64,000 nucleotides of DNA from Gymnothorax reevesii (taxonomy: Eukaryota; Chordata; Actinopteri; Anguilliformes; Muraenidae): NCBI GenBank assembly GCA_029721435.1, contig CM056574.1, positions 71,529,501 through 71,593,500 of the forward strand, written 5' to 3'. The position numbers and the translations under genes are program-made. Every line of letters starts with the position of its first letter. Position 1 is the first letter of the stretch. The notes beneath the pieces were generated by a model. That model ran no database searches and had not been told where the DNA came from. It worked only from the letters and a program-made list of their open reading frames with translations. Of this stretch, positions 22,193 through 35,719 are shown in pieces.

Positions 22193-24755
22193 ATTATTAT
22201 TCTGCTACGAGAACGCATTTTTGAGGGCTTTGCCATGCACGAAAACTCACAAAAATTTGCCGACACGTCAGTCATGGTGAAAATTGCAAAGAATTATTAT
22301 TTTTGTGCTTGGACATGCCCCGGTGGCTCTATAGCGCCACCAAACATGCGGCCATTTTGGAACGCACTTGCTCCGATTCTCACGAAATTCAAAAGGGTCA
22401 TAGAAGTAATAATACATTTTTTTGTCAATTTTTTAAAAATTTTTTTGCCACACAGGAAGTGAGCTATGAGCCATTTCCTGCGTTTTTTCGGATTTTACGA
22501 ACACATTTTTGAGGGCCTTATCATACTCGAAAACTCACCAAACTTGGCTCATAGACTAAAAGTATTAAGTTCTTTGATTCGATATCTCATTTTGCACTGG
22601 GTGTGACATCGTAGCTCTATAGCGCCCCCTAATACATAATTGCATTTTTGAGGGCCTCAACATGCTCGAAAACTCACGAAACTTTGGAAACATATTAAGC
22701 TGGTCATCCTATTTACTGGAATATAGGGTTTACAGATAGATGTGGCAAAATTGCATTACAGCGCCACCTAGAAAATTTCAATGAAGCAGCCCTCGCAGCG
22801 TGTTTAACCTACATGTACAAAATTCGGTGGACATCTGAACTATGCCAAGACCTAAAAAAAAGTCTCTTGGTGCCATGACCTAGACTCAACAGGAAGTCCG
22901 CCATTTTTAATTGAATTTGCAACTTTTTTAAATTTTTTGCCATTCACAGGCGTCGAACTTTAACGAACTCCTCCTAGAGATTTTATTGTGTCAACTTAAA
23001 ATTTCGCGTATGACATCTAAAGACCTTGTCGATGTTAAATTGCGAAGCTTTTTTGGATTGATTTAACTTTGTACCCGTGGCGTTGCGGCGAATTTCGATG
23101 TTCGCCATGAAACAGGAAGTTGGTTTTACGCGCACATGCTTTGTGTGATATGCGCAAAACTTCACAGGCTTGAATAAATTGTCCCTCTAAGTATAAATAT
23201 TTGCTAATATTAGATCGGGAGTCGCCAGGTGGCTCCACAGCGCCCTCTAGATACGTCCATGTTAAAATAGAAGTGCTTGAATGTTCATGAAATTAGGTGT
23301 GATCATTGCATTTGTCATTGCAGGCAATGAATAATTTTTTGAAATTTTTTGGCCAAACAGGAAGTGAGTTATGAGCTATTTCCTGCGTTTTTCCAAATTT
23401 TACGAACGCACGTTTGAAAGCCTTAAAACACTCCAAAGCTTGCCAAACCTTGCACAAATTATAATTGTCTTATTCTCTTTACTGTTATCCATCAACTGGA
23501 GCCTAATGCGGCATAATGGCTCAAGAGCGCCCCCAATCAGATTTTTAAAAGAATTGCCTTTTTGAGGGTTTCAGCATGTTCGAAAACTCACAAAATTTTG
23601 TAAATATATAAAGACTCTCATTCATAATACTCCGATGAAAAGCTTACATATTGGCATGGCAAAAATTTCATTATAGCGCCCCCTGTAAAATTTCAAATAA
23701 GCAGCCCTCGCAGCCTGGTAAACCTACATGTATGAAATTCTGTAGAGATGTGAAATATGACAAGACCTAAAAAAAAGTCTCATGGTGCCATGACCGAGAC
23801 TCAACAGGAAGTCCGCCATTTTTAATTGAAATTGCAAATTTTTTGGATTTTTTGCCATTCACGGGTGTCGTACTTTAACGAACTCCTCCTAGAGATTTTA
23901 TCCGATCAACTTAAAATTTGGCATATAATATCTAAAGACCTTGCTAATGTTAAATTGCGAAGCTTTTTTGATTTCATCGAACGATGCATCCGTGGCGTCA
24001 CGGCGAATTTTGATGTCCTGCCATGAAACAGGAAGTTACTTTCACTTCCACATACTTTGTGGGATTTGCCTGAATCTTTCCAACCTTGATAAAATTGTCC
24101 GCCCAAGTTCAGATATATGCTAATTTTAGATAGTGAGGTGCCAGGTGGCTCCACAGCGCCCTCTAGATATGGCCATGTTCAGATAAAAGTGCTTGAATGT
24201 TCATGAAATTTGGTGTGATCATTGCGTTTGTCATTCCCCGCAATTGTTAATTTTTTGAAACTTTTTTGCCAAACAGGAAGTGAGCTATGAGCTATTTCTT
24301 GCGTTTTTCCAAATTTTACGAACACACGTTTTAAGGCCGTAGAATGCTCCAAAACTTGCAAAAACATGCAAAAATTTGAACTGTCTTATTCTCTTAAATA
24401 CATCCATCAATTGGCACTAAATGGGGCATAATGGCTCTATAGCGCCCCCAATAATATTTATGAAAGAATTGCTCTTTTGAAAGTCTAAACATGCCGGAAA
24501 ATTTACAAAAATCAACACACTCATGGAGCCCCGTATTACGATAACTGTGTTGTAGATTTTGCGCACAGGCAAGTCAAAATGGTATCAAAGCGCCCTCCAG
24601 AAAATTTTTGCACTCCCATCAGGAAACCACATTGTACGCGGTCCAGCTGTGTCCAATGACTCTGAATGGACACCTGCTGCCATCAAGATCTTGCTGCCAC
24701 CCCAACGTGCACAAAGGGGGCGAGGGCCCTTTCAACGCTGCTTGCAGCTTTAATT
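22193..24755 (+). repeat. Array unit 8 (2.56 kb), no cassette, ATT tract
   Basis: The tail TTTAATT passes into a short ATT run (to about 22200) and then TTCTGCTACGAG, with no TTC tract and no hairpin. Head to 22785, internal module 22786-23700 (915 bp), terminal module 23701-24755 (1055 bp). Only repeat-derived frames are present. Confidence 0.9.
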
Positions 24756-27700
24756 AGGGCCCGAGCACCGACCGGTGCCAGGGCCCGGAACGGGTCCTGG
24801 CACCGAAGGTGCGAGGAACCTATTGTTTTTGATGGGATTTTTATTATTCTTCTTCTTCTTCTTCTTCTTCTTCTTCTTCTTTTTATTCTGCTGCGAGAAC
24901 GCATTTTTGAGGGCTTTGCCATGCACGAAAACTCACAAAAATTTGTCAACACGTCAGTCGTCGTGAAAATTGCAAACTATTATTATTTATGTGCTTGGAC
25001 ATGCCCCGGTGGCTCTATAGCGCCACCAAACACGCGGCCATTTTGGAACGCACTTGCTCGGATTCTCACAAAATTTCATAGAGTCATAGTAGTCATCATA
25101 AATTTTTTTGTCAATTTTTTTGAAAATTTTTTGCCGCACAGGAAGTGAGCTATGAGCCATTTTCTGCGTTTTTTCAGATTTTACGAACACATTTTTGAGG
25201 GTTTTATAATACTCGAAAACTCACCAAACTTGGCTCATAGACTAGAAATATTACGTTCTTTGATTCAATATCTCATTTGGCAGTGGATATGACATGGTGG
25301 CTCTATAGCGCCCCCTAACGCATATTTGCATTTTTAAAGGCATCAGCATACTCGAAAACTCACAAAACTTTGCAAACATATTAAGCTAGTCATACTTTGT
25401 ACTTGAATATAGGATTTCCAGATAGATGTGGCAAAATTGCATTACAGCGCCACCTAGAAAATTTCAATGAAGCTGCCCTCGCAGTGTGTTTAACCTACAT
25501 GTACGAAATTCGGTGGACATGTGTACTATGCCAAGACCTAAAAAAAAGTCTCGTGGTGCCATGACCTAGACTCAACAGGAAGTCCGCCATTTTTAATTGA
25601 ATTTGCAAATTTTTTTAATTTTTTGCCATTCACAGGCGTCGTACTTTAACGAACTCCTCCTAGAGATTTTATCGTATCAACTTAAAATTTCGCAAATGAC
25701 ATCTAAAGACCTTGTCGATGTTAAATTGCGAAGCTTTTTTGGATTCATTTAACTTTGTTCCCGTGGCGTTGCGGCGAATTTCGATGTTCCGCCATTAAAA
25801 AGGAAGCTGGTTTTACGCGCACATGCTTTCTAAGATATGCGCAAAACTTCACAGGCTTGATTAAATTGTCCCTTTAAGTATAAATAAATGCTAATATTAG
25901 ATCGGGAGTGGCCAGGTGGCTCCACAGCGCCCTCTAGATACATCCATGTTAAAATAAAAGTGCTTGAATGTTCATGAAATTAGGTGTGATCATTGCATTT
26001 GTCATTGCTGGCAATAAGGAATTTTTAGAAATTTTTTGGCCAAACAGGAAGTGAGTTATGAGCTATTTTCTGCGTTTTTCCAAATTTTACGAACGCACGT
26101 TTGAAAGCCTTGAAATACTCCAAAGCTTGCCAAACCTTGCACAAATTATAATTGTCTTATTCTCTTCACTGTTATTCATCAACTGGAGCCTAATGTGGCA
26201 TAATGGCTCAAGAGCGCCCCCAATCAGATTTTTAAAAGAATTGCCTTTTTGAGGGTTTCAGCATGTTCGAAAACTCACAAAATTTTGTAAATATATAAAG
26301 ACCCTCATTCATAATACTCTGACGAAAAGCTTACATATTGGCATGGCAAAAATTTCTTTATAGCGCCCCCTGTAAAATTTCAAATAAGCAGCCCTCGCAG
26401 CCTGGTAAACCTACATGAACAAAATTCGGTGGACATGTGTACTATGCCAAGACCTAAAAAAAAGTCTCTTGGTGCCATGACCTAGACTCAACAGGAAGTC
26501 CGCCATTTTTAATTGAATTTGCAATTTTTTTAAATTTTTTGCCATTCACAGGCGTCGTACTTTAACGAACTCCTCCTAGAGATTTTAACCGATCAACTTA
26601 AAATTTTGCATATGACATCTAAAGACCTTGTCAATGTTAAATTGCGAAGCTTTTTTGGATTCATTTAACTTTGTATCCGTGGCGTCGCGGCGAATTTCGA
26701 TGTTCCGCCATGAAACAGGAAGTTGGTTTTATGCGCATATGCTTTGTGAGATTTGCCTGAAACTTTAGAGGCTTAATAAAAGTCGACATCTAAATGTACT
26801 TATATGTTGATATTGGATTGGGTGTGGTCAGGTAGCTCCACAGCGCCCTCTTGACACGGCCATGTTGAGTTAAAAGTGCTTGAATGTTCATGAAATTTGG
26901 TCTGATCATTACATTTGTTTTTTTGGGCTATGCTCATTTTTTTGAAATTTTTCGGCCAAACAGGAAGTGAGCTATGGGCCATTTCCTGCGTTACTCCAAA
27001 TTTTACGAACACAAGTTTGAAGGCTTTACCATACTCGAAAACTTGCAAAACTTTGCAAAAATTATATTTGTTTGATTGTCTTCAATTTGAGACAAAAATT
27101 GGCAGTAAATGTGGCATAATGGCTCTATAGCGCCCCCAATTAGATTTTTAAAAGAATTTCCCATTTGAGGGTCTCAGCATGCTCAAAAACTCACAATATT
27201 TTGGACCTTTCTAAAAACCATCATTTCTATTACACTGATAAAAAAATACATATAGAGTTGGCAAAAATGGCATTATAGCGCCCCCTGGAAAATTTCAAAT
27301 AAGCAGCCCTCGCATCGTGGTTGACCTGCATGGATGAAATTCGGTGGACATGTGGAATTACCGATACCTAAAAAAACTCTTTTGGCGCCATGACCTAGAC
27401 TCAACAGGAATTCCGCCATTTTTAATTGAAATTGCAAATTTTTTGGATTTTTCGCCATTCACAGGAGTCGTACTTTAACGAACTCCTCCTAGAGATTTTA
27501 TCCGATCAACTTAAAATTTGGCAAGTAATATTTAAAGACCTTGCTGATGTTAAATTGCAAAGCTTTTTTGGATTGATGCAACGGTGTATCCATGGCGTCG
27601 TGGCGAATTTTGATGTCCCGCCATGAAACAGGAAATTGCTTTTACTCCCACATACTTCGTTCGATTTGCCTGAAACTTTCCAAGCTTGATAATATCGTCC

Positions 27701-28325
27701 TCCAAAGTATAAATATATGCTAATATTAGATAGGGAGTGGCCAGGTGGCTCCACAGCGCCCTCGAGATACGGGCATGTTAAGTTAAAAGTGCATGAATGT
27801 TCATGAAATTTGGGGTGATCATTGCATTAGTCATTCTGGGCAATGGTTAATTTTTTAAAATTTATTGCATAAACAGGAAGTGAGCTATGAGATATTTCCT
27901 GTGTTTTTCCAAAATTTTACGAACTCATGTTTTCAGGCCTTAGAAAGCTCCATTTTATTTTCTTCAATGTCATCCATCAATTAGCATTAAATATGGCATA
28001 ATGGCTCTATAGCGCCCCCAGTCAGATATTTAAAAGTATTGCTCTTTTGATTGCCTAAACATACTGGAAAATTTACAAAAATCAGCACACTCATGGAGCC
28101 TGACATTACAATTACCTTGTTGTAGATTTTGCACACAGGTACGTGAAAATGGTATTGTAGCGCCCTCTAGAAAATTTTAGCACTCCCCTCAGGAAACCAC
28201 ATTGCACACAGTCTAGCAGTGCCCAATGGCTCTTAATGGACACCTGCAGCCATCAAGATTTTTCTGCCACCCCAACGTGCGCGAGGGGGGCGAGGGCCCT
28301 TTCAACGCTGCTTGCAGCTTTAATT
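24756..28325 (+). repeat. Array unit 9 (3.57 kb)
   Basis: Full cassette (core 24774-24804), long TTC tract 24847-24881, head to 25471, internal modules 25472-26387 (916 bp) and 26388-27302 (915 bp), terminal module 27303-28325 (1023 bp, about 33 bp short because text is missing near 27950, where AAAGCTCC joins ATTTTATTTTC). Confidence 0.9.
24774..24804 (+). repeat. Hairpin cassette core, canonical
   Basis: Same 14 bp arms and GAA loop as the copy at 8074, followed by a long TTC tract. Confidence 0.9.
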
Positions 28326-31300
28326 AAAAAACGGGTCCTGGCACCGAAGGTGCGAGGAACCTATTGTTTTTGATGGGATTTTTATTCTTCTTCTTCTTCT
28401 TCTTCTTCTTTTTATTCTGCTGCGAGAACGCATTTTTGAGGGCTTTGCCATGCACGAAAACTCACAAAAATTTGCCAACGCGTCAGTCGTGGTGAAAATT
28501 GCAAAGTATTATTATTTTTGTGCTTGGACATGCCCCGGTGGCTCTATAGCGCCACCAAACACGCGGCCATTTTGGAACGCACTTGCTCGGATTCTCACGA
28601 AATTTTATAGAGTCATAGTAGTCATCATAAATTTTTTTGTAAATTTTTTTGAAATTTTTTTGCCTCACAGGAAGTGAGCTATGATCCATTTCCTGCGTTT
28701 TTTTAGATTTTACGAACACATTTTTGAGGGTTTTATCGTACTCGAAAACTCACCAGACTTGGCTCATAGACTAGAAATATTACGTTCTTTGATTCGATAT
28801 CTCATTTGGCACTGGGTGTGATATGGTAGCTCTATAGCGCCCCCTAATACATAATTGCATTTTTGAGGGCCTCAGCATGCTTGAAAACTCACAAAACTTT
28901 GCAAACATATTAAGCAGTTCTTACTTTTAACTAGGATTTAGGGTTTACAGATGGATGTGGCAAAATTGCATTACAGCGCCACCTAGAAAATTTCAATGAA
29001 GCAGCCCTCGCAGCTTGTTTGACCTACATGTACAAAATTCGGTGGACATGTGTACTATGCCAAGACCTAAAAAAAAGTCTCTTGGTGCCATGACCTAGAC
29101 TCAACAGGAAGTCCGCCATTTTTAATTGAATTTGCAAATTTTTTTAATTTTTTGCCATTCACAGGCTTCGTACTCTAACGAACTCCTCCTAGAGATTTTA
29201 TCCGATCAATTAAAAATTTTGAATTTAACATCTTAAGACCTTGTCGATGTTAAATTGCGAAGCTTTTTTGGATTCATTGAACTTTGTATCCGTGGCGTCG
29301 CGGCGAATTTCGATGTTCCGCCATGAAACAGGAAGTTGGTTTTACGCGCACATGCTTTGTGAAATTTGCGCGAAACTTTACAGGCTTTATAGGAGTCCAC
29401 TTCCAAGAAGACCTATATGTTGATATTAGATTGGGTGTGGTCAGGTGGCTCCACAGTGCCCTCTTGAAACGGCCATGTTGAGATAAAAGTGCTTGAATGT
29501 TCATGAAATTTGGTGTGATCATTGCATTGTTCATGTCGAGTGATTTTAATTTTTTTGAAATTTTTTAGCCAAACAGGAAGTGAGCTATGCGCCATTTCCT
29601 GCGTTTTTCCAAATTTTATAAACACATGTTTGGATACTTAAGAATACTCGAAATCTTGCAAAAAGTTGCACAAATTATAATTGTCTTATTATCTTTAATT
29701 TTATATATCAATTTACACTAAATTTGGCACAATGGCTCTATAGCGCCCCCAATCAGATTTTTAAAAGAATTGCCATTTTGAGGGTCTCAGCATGTTCTAA
29801 AACTTACAAAATTTTGTAAAAATATAAAGACCATCATTCGTATTCCTCTGACAAAAAACTTATATATATACATGGCAAAAATGTCACTATAGCGCCCCCT
29901 GGAAAATTTTAAATAAACAGCCCTCGCAGCCTGGTAAACCTACATGTATGAAATTCGGTAGACATGTGGAATATGCTGAGACCTACAAAAAATTCTCTTG
30001 GTGCCATGACCTACACTCAACAGGAAGTCCACCATTTTTAATTGAAATTGCAACTTTTTTGGATTGTTGGCCATTCACAGGTGTCGTACTTTAACAAACT
30101 CCTCCTAGAGATTTTATCTGATCAACTTAAAATTTGGCATATGACATTGAAAGACGTCGTTGATGTTAAATTGCGAAGCTTTTTTGGATTCATTGAACTT
30201 TGTATCCGTGGCGTCGCGGCGAATTTCGATGTTCCGCCATGAAAATGGAAGTTGCTTTTATGAGCATATGCTTTGGGAGATTTACGTGAAACCTACAGGC
30301 TTAATGATAGTCTAATTCCAAATATACCTATATGTTGATATTGGAGTGGGTGTGGTCAGGTGGCTCTACAGCGCCCTCTAGACACGGCCATGTTGATATA
30401 AAAATGCTTGAATGTTCATGAAATTTTGGTCTGATCATTGCATTTGTTTTTCTGGGCTGTGCTGATTTTTTTGAAATTTTTCGGCCAAACAGGAAGTGAG
30501 CTATGAGTCATTTCCTGCGTTATTCCAAATTTTATGAACACACATTTGAAGGCCTTAGCATACTCGAAAACTTGCGAAACTTAGCTAAAATTTTATTTGT
30601 CACATTGTCTTCAATTTGAAAAAAAAAATTGGCAGTAAATGAGGCATCATGGCTCTATAGCGCCCCCAATACAATTTTTAAAAGAATTACCCTTTTGAGG
30701 CTTTCAGCATGCTCAAAAACTCACAAAATTTTGTACAATTTTAAAGACCATCATTCCTATTACACTGATAAAAAATTTACAAATAGGCGTGGCAAAAATG
30801 GCATTATAGCGCCCCCTGGAAAATTTCAAATTAGCAGCCCTCGCAGCCCGGTAAACCCACATGTATGAAATTCGGTAGACATGTGGAATATGCCGAGACC
30901 TACAAAAAAGTCACTTGGTGCCATGACCTAGACTCAACAGGAAGGCTGCCATTTTTAATTGAAATTGCAACTTTTTTTTATTTTTTTTGCCATTCAAAGG
31001 TGTTGTACTTTAACGAACTCCTCCTCGAGATTTTATGCGATCAACTTAAAATTTGGCATTTAATATCTAAAAACCTTGCTGACGTTAAATTGCGAAGCTT
31101 TTTTGATTTCATCGAACGATGCATCCGTGGCGTCATGGCGAATTTTGATGTCCTGCCATGAAACAAGAAGTTGCTTTCAATTCCACATACTTTGTGGGAT
31201 TTGCCTGAAACTTTCCAAGCTTGATAAAATTGCCCGCCCAAGTATAGATATATGCTTATTTTATATCGAGAGGTGCCAGGTGGCTCCACAGCGCCCTCTA

Positions 31301-31890
31301 GATATGGGCATGTTCAGATAAAAGTGCTTGAAAGTTCATGAAATTTGATATGATCATTGCATTAGTCATTCTCCGCAATTGTTAATTTTTTGAAATTTTT
31401 TCGCCAAACAGGAAGTGAGCTATGAGCTATTTCCTGTGTTTTTCCAAATTTTACGAACACACGTTTTAAGGCCTTAGAATGCTCCAAAACTTGCAAAACC
31501 ATCCAAAAATTAGAACTGTCTTATTCTCTTCAATACATCCATCAATTGGCACTAAATGGGGCATAATGGCTCTATAGCGCCCCCAATAATATTTATAAAA
31601 GAATTGCTCTTTTGAAAGTCTAAACATGCTGGAAAATTTACAAAAATCAAAACACTCATGGAGCTCTGTATTACGATTACTGTGTTGTAGATTTTGTGCA
31701 CAGGCAAGTCAAAATGGTATCATAGCGCCCTCCAGAAAATTTTTGCACTCCCAACAGGAAACCACATTGTACGCGGTCGAGCTGTGTCCAATGGCTCTGA
31801 ATGGACACCTGCAGCCATCAAGATCTTGCTGCCACCCCAATGTGCACAGGGGGGGCGAGGGCCCTTTCAACGCTGCTTGCAGCTTTAATT
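28326..31890 (+). repeat. Array unit 10 (3.57 kb), half cassette
   Basis: The cassette has lost its left half: TTTAATTAAAAAACGGGTCC enters at the right arm of the hairpin. TTC 28385-28410, head to 29000, internal modules 29001-29916 (916 bp) and 29917-30833 (917 bp), terminal module 30834-31890 (1057 bp). That terminal module is closely related to those at 9682, 34665 and 62665. Confidence 0.9.
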
Positions 31891-31908
31891 AGGGCCCGAG
31901 CACCGACC

Positions 31909-31939
31909 GGTGCCAGGGCCCGGAACGGGTCCTGGCACC
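31909..31939 (+). repeat. Hairpin cassette core, canonical
   Basis: Same 14 bp arms and GAA loop as the copy at 8074. Confidence 0.9.
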
Positions 31940-32239
31940 GAAGGTGCGAGGAACCTATTGTTTTTGATGGGATTTTTATTATTCTTCTTCTTCTTCTTCT
32001 TCTTCTTCTTCTTCTTTTTATTCTGCTGCGAGAACGCATTTTTGAGGGCTTTGCCATGCACGAAAACTCACAAAAATTTGCCCACACGTCAGTCGTGGTG
32101 AAAATTGCAAAATATTACTATTTTTGTGCTTAGACATGCCTAGGTGGCTCCATAGCGCCACCAAACACGAGGCCATTTTGGAACGCACTTGCTTGGATTC
32201 TCACAAAATTGGATAGGGTTATAGTAGGCATCATATATT

Positions 32240-32262
32240 TTTTTGTCAATTCAAATTTTTTG
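32240..32262. other. Deletion junction: head to internal module
   Basis: A normal head continues TTTTTTTGTCAATTTTTTTGAA. Here GTCAATTC leads into AAATTTTTTGCCATTCAC, text from the middle of an internal module. Both sides are T-rich. Relative to unit 10, about 0.5 kb is missing. Confidence 0.8.
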
Positions 32263-33997
32263 CCATTCACAGGCTTCGTACTTTAACGAACTCCTCCTAG
32301 AGATTTTATCCGATCAACTTAAAATTTTGAATTTACCATCTTAAGACCTTCTCGATGTTAAATTGCGAAGCTTTTTTGGATTCATTGAACTTTGTATCCG
32401 TGGCGTCGCGGCGAATTTCGATGTTCCGCCATGAAACAGGAAGTTGGTTTTATGCGCACATGCTTTGTGAAATTTGCGCGAAACTTTACAGGCTTTATAG
32501 GAGTCCACTTCCAAGTAGACCTATATGTTGATATTAGATTGGGTGTGGTCAGGTGGCTCCACAGCGCCCTCTTGAAACGGCCATGTTGAGATAAAAGTGC
32601 TTGAATGTTCATGAAATTTGGTGTGATCATTGCTTTGTTCATGTCGGGTTATATTAATTTTTTTGAAATTTTTTGGCCAAACAGGAAGTGAGCTATGCGC
32701 CATTTCCTGCGTTTTTTCAAATTTTATAAACACATGTTTGGATGCTTAAGAATACTCGAAATCTTGCAAAAAGTTGCACAAATTATAATTGTCTTATTAT
32801 CTTCAATTTTATATATCAATTTACACTAAATTTGGCACAATGGCTCTATAGCGCCCCCAATCAGATTTTTAAAAGAATTGCCATTTTGAGGGTCTCAGCA
32901 TGTTCTAAAACTCACAAAATTTTGTAAATGTATAAAGACCATCATTCGTATTACTCTAACAAAAAATTTATATATATACATGGCAAAAATGTCACTATAG
33001 CGCCCCCTAGAAAATTTCAAATAAGCAGCCCTCGCAGCCCGGTAAACCTACATCTATGAAATTTGGTATACATGTTGAATATGCCGAGACCTGAAAAAAA
33101 GTCTCTTGGTGCCAGGACCTAAACTTAGCAGAAAGTCGCCATTTTTAATTGAATTTGCAACTTTTTTGGATTTTCCGCCATTCACAAGTGTCATTCTTTC
33201 ACGAACTCCTCCGAGAGGTTTTATCCGATCAACTTACAATTTGGCAACTGATATTACGAGACATTGCCGATGGTAAATTGCGAAGCTTTTTTGGATTCAT
33301 TGAACGATGAATCCAAGGCGATGCGGCGAATTTCGATGTTCCGCCATGAAACAGGAAGTTGGTTTTACTCCAACATACTTGGTGGGATTTGCCTGAAACT
33401 TTCCAAGCTTCATAAAAGTGTCCTCCCAAATATAAATATATGCTGATATTGGATCAGGAGGTGCCAGGTGGCTCCACAGCGCCCTCTAGATATGGCCATG
33501 TCAAGATAAACGTGCTTGAATGTTCATGAAATTTGGTGTGATCATTGCATTAGTCATTCCGGGCAATGGTTAATTTTCTAAAAATTTTTGGCCAAACAGG
33601 AAGTGAGTTTTGAGCTATTTCCTGCGTTTTTCCAAATTTTACGAAAACACGTTTAAAGGCCTTAGAATGCTCCAAAACTTGCAAAACCCCACAAATTATA
33701 AATGTCTTCTTCTCTTCAAAGTCATCCATAAATTGGCACTAAATGTGGCATAATGGCTCTACAGCGCCTCCAATCAGATATATAGAAGAATTGCTCTTCA
33801 GAAGGTCTAAACATGCTGGAAAATCAACAAAAATCAACACACTCATGGAGCTCGGTATTACGATTACTCGGTTGTAGATTGTGCACAGGCATGTCAAAAT
33901 GGTACCATAGCGTCCTCTAGAAAATTTTTGCACTCCCCTCAGGATACCACAAGGTATGCAGTCCAGCAGTGTCCATTGGCTGTGAATGGACACCTGC

Positions 33998-34014
33998 ACC
34001 CATCACCCGAAGCT
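33998..34014. other. Deletion junction: unit tail to mid-module
   Basis: After GGACACCTGCACCCATCA a normal tail reads AGATCTTGCTGCC. Here it reads CCCGAAGCTTTTTTTGATT, a module interior, so the GAGGGCCC tail, cassette and head of the next unit have been lost. Confidence 0.85.
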
Positions 34015-35719
34015 TTTTTTGATTCATTGAACTTTGTATCCGTGGCGTCGCGGCGAATTTTGATGTTCCGCCATGAAACAGGAAGTTGGTTTTACACACA
34101 CATGCTTTGTGAGAGTTGCGCGAAACTTTACAGGCTTGATAATAGTCTTCTTCCAAGTATACCCACATGTTGATATTGGATTGGGAGTGGTCAGGTGGCT
34201 CCACAGCGCCCTCTTGACACGGCCATGTTGAAATAAAAGTGCTTTAATGTTCATGAAATTTTGTGTGGTCATTGCGTTTGTCATGTCGAGTGAAGGTAAT
34301 TTTTTTGAAGTTTTTTGGTCAAACAGGAAGTGAGCTATGCGCCATTTCCTGCGTTTTTCCAAATTTTAGAAACACGTTTGGAAGCCTTAGAATACTCAAA
34401 ATCTTGCAAAAAGTTGCACAAATTATAATTGTCTTAATGTCTTCAATTTTATACATCAATTTACACTAAATTTGGCACAATGGCTCTTTAGTGCCCCCAA
34501 TCAGATTTTTAAAAGAATTGCCCTTTTGAGGGTCTCAGCATGTTCGAAAACTCACAAAATTTTGTAAATGTATAAAAACCATCATTCGTATTACTCTGAC
34601 AAAAAACTTACAAATCGACATGGCAAAAATGGCATTATAGCGCCCCCTGGAAAATTTCAAATTAGCAGCCCTCGCAGCCCGGTAAACCCACATGTATGAA
34701 ATTCGGTAGACATGTGGAATATGCCGAGACCTACAAAAAAGTCTCTTAGTGCCATGACCTAGACTCAACAGGAAGGCTGCCATTTTTAATTGAAATTGCT
34801 ACTTTTTTTTTTTTTTTGCCATTCACAGGTGTCGTACTTTAACGAACTCCTCCTAGAGATTTTATCCGATCAACTTAAAATTTGGCATTTAATATCTAAA
34901 AACCTTGCTGACGTTAAATTGCAAAGCTTTTATGATTTCATCGAACGATGCATCCGAGGCGTCGTGGCGAATTTTGATGTCCTGCCATGAAACAGGAAGT
35001 TGCTTTCAATTCCACATACTTTGTGGGATTTGCCTGAAACTTTCCAAGCTTGATAAAATTGTCCGCCCAAGTATAGATATATGCTTATTTTATATCGAGA
35101 GGGACCAGGTGGCTCCACAGCGCCCTCTAGATATGGCCATGTTCAGATCTAAGTGCTTGAAAGTTCATGAAATTTGGTATGATCATTGCATTAGTCATTC
35201 TCCGCAATTGTTAATTTTTTGAAATTTTTTTGCCAAACAGGAAGAGAGCTATGAGCTATTTCCTGCGTTTTTCCAAATTTTACGAACACACGTTTTAAGG
35301 CCTCAGAATGCTCCAAAACTTGCAAAACCATCCAAAAATTAGAACTGTCTTATTCTCTTCAATTCATCCATCAATTGGCACTAAAGGGGGCATAATGGCT
35401 CTATAGCGCCCCCAATAATATTTATAAAAGAATTGCTCTTTTGAAAGTCTAAACATGCTGGAAAATTTACAAAAATCGAAACACTCATGGAGCCCTGTAT
35501 TACGATTACTGTGTTGTAGATTTTGTGCACAGGCAAGTCAAAATGGTATCATAGCGCCCTCCAGAAAATTTTTGCACTCCCATCAGGAAACCACATTGTA
35601 CGCGGTCCAGCTGTGTCCAATGGCTCTGAATGGACACCTGCAGCCATCAAGATCTTGCTGCCACCCCAATGTGCACAGGGGGGGCGAGGGCCCTTTCAAC
35701 GCTGCTTGCAGCTTTAATT

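Larger units (their letters stand above)
31891..35719 (+). repeat. Array unit 11 (3.83 kb), two units fused by deletions
   Basis: Full cassette (core 31909-31939) and TTC 31982-32016. The head is cut at about 32250 and joined to mid-module text (CAAATTTTTTGCCATTCAC), losing about 0.5 kb. A terminal-type module starts at 33025 but breaks off at about 34005, inside what should be the unit tail, and continues in another module at GAAGCTTTTTTTGATTCA. The final terminal module is 34665-35719 (1055 bp). The interval is best read as remnants of two units. Confidence 0.85.
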
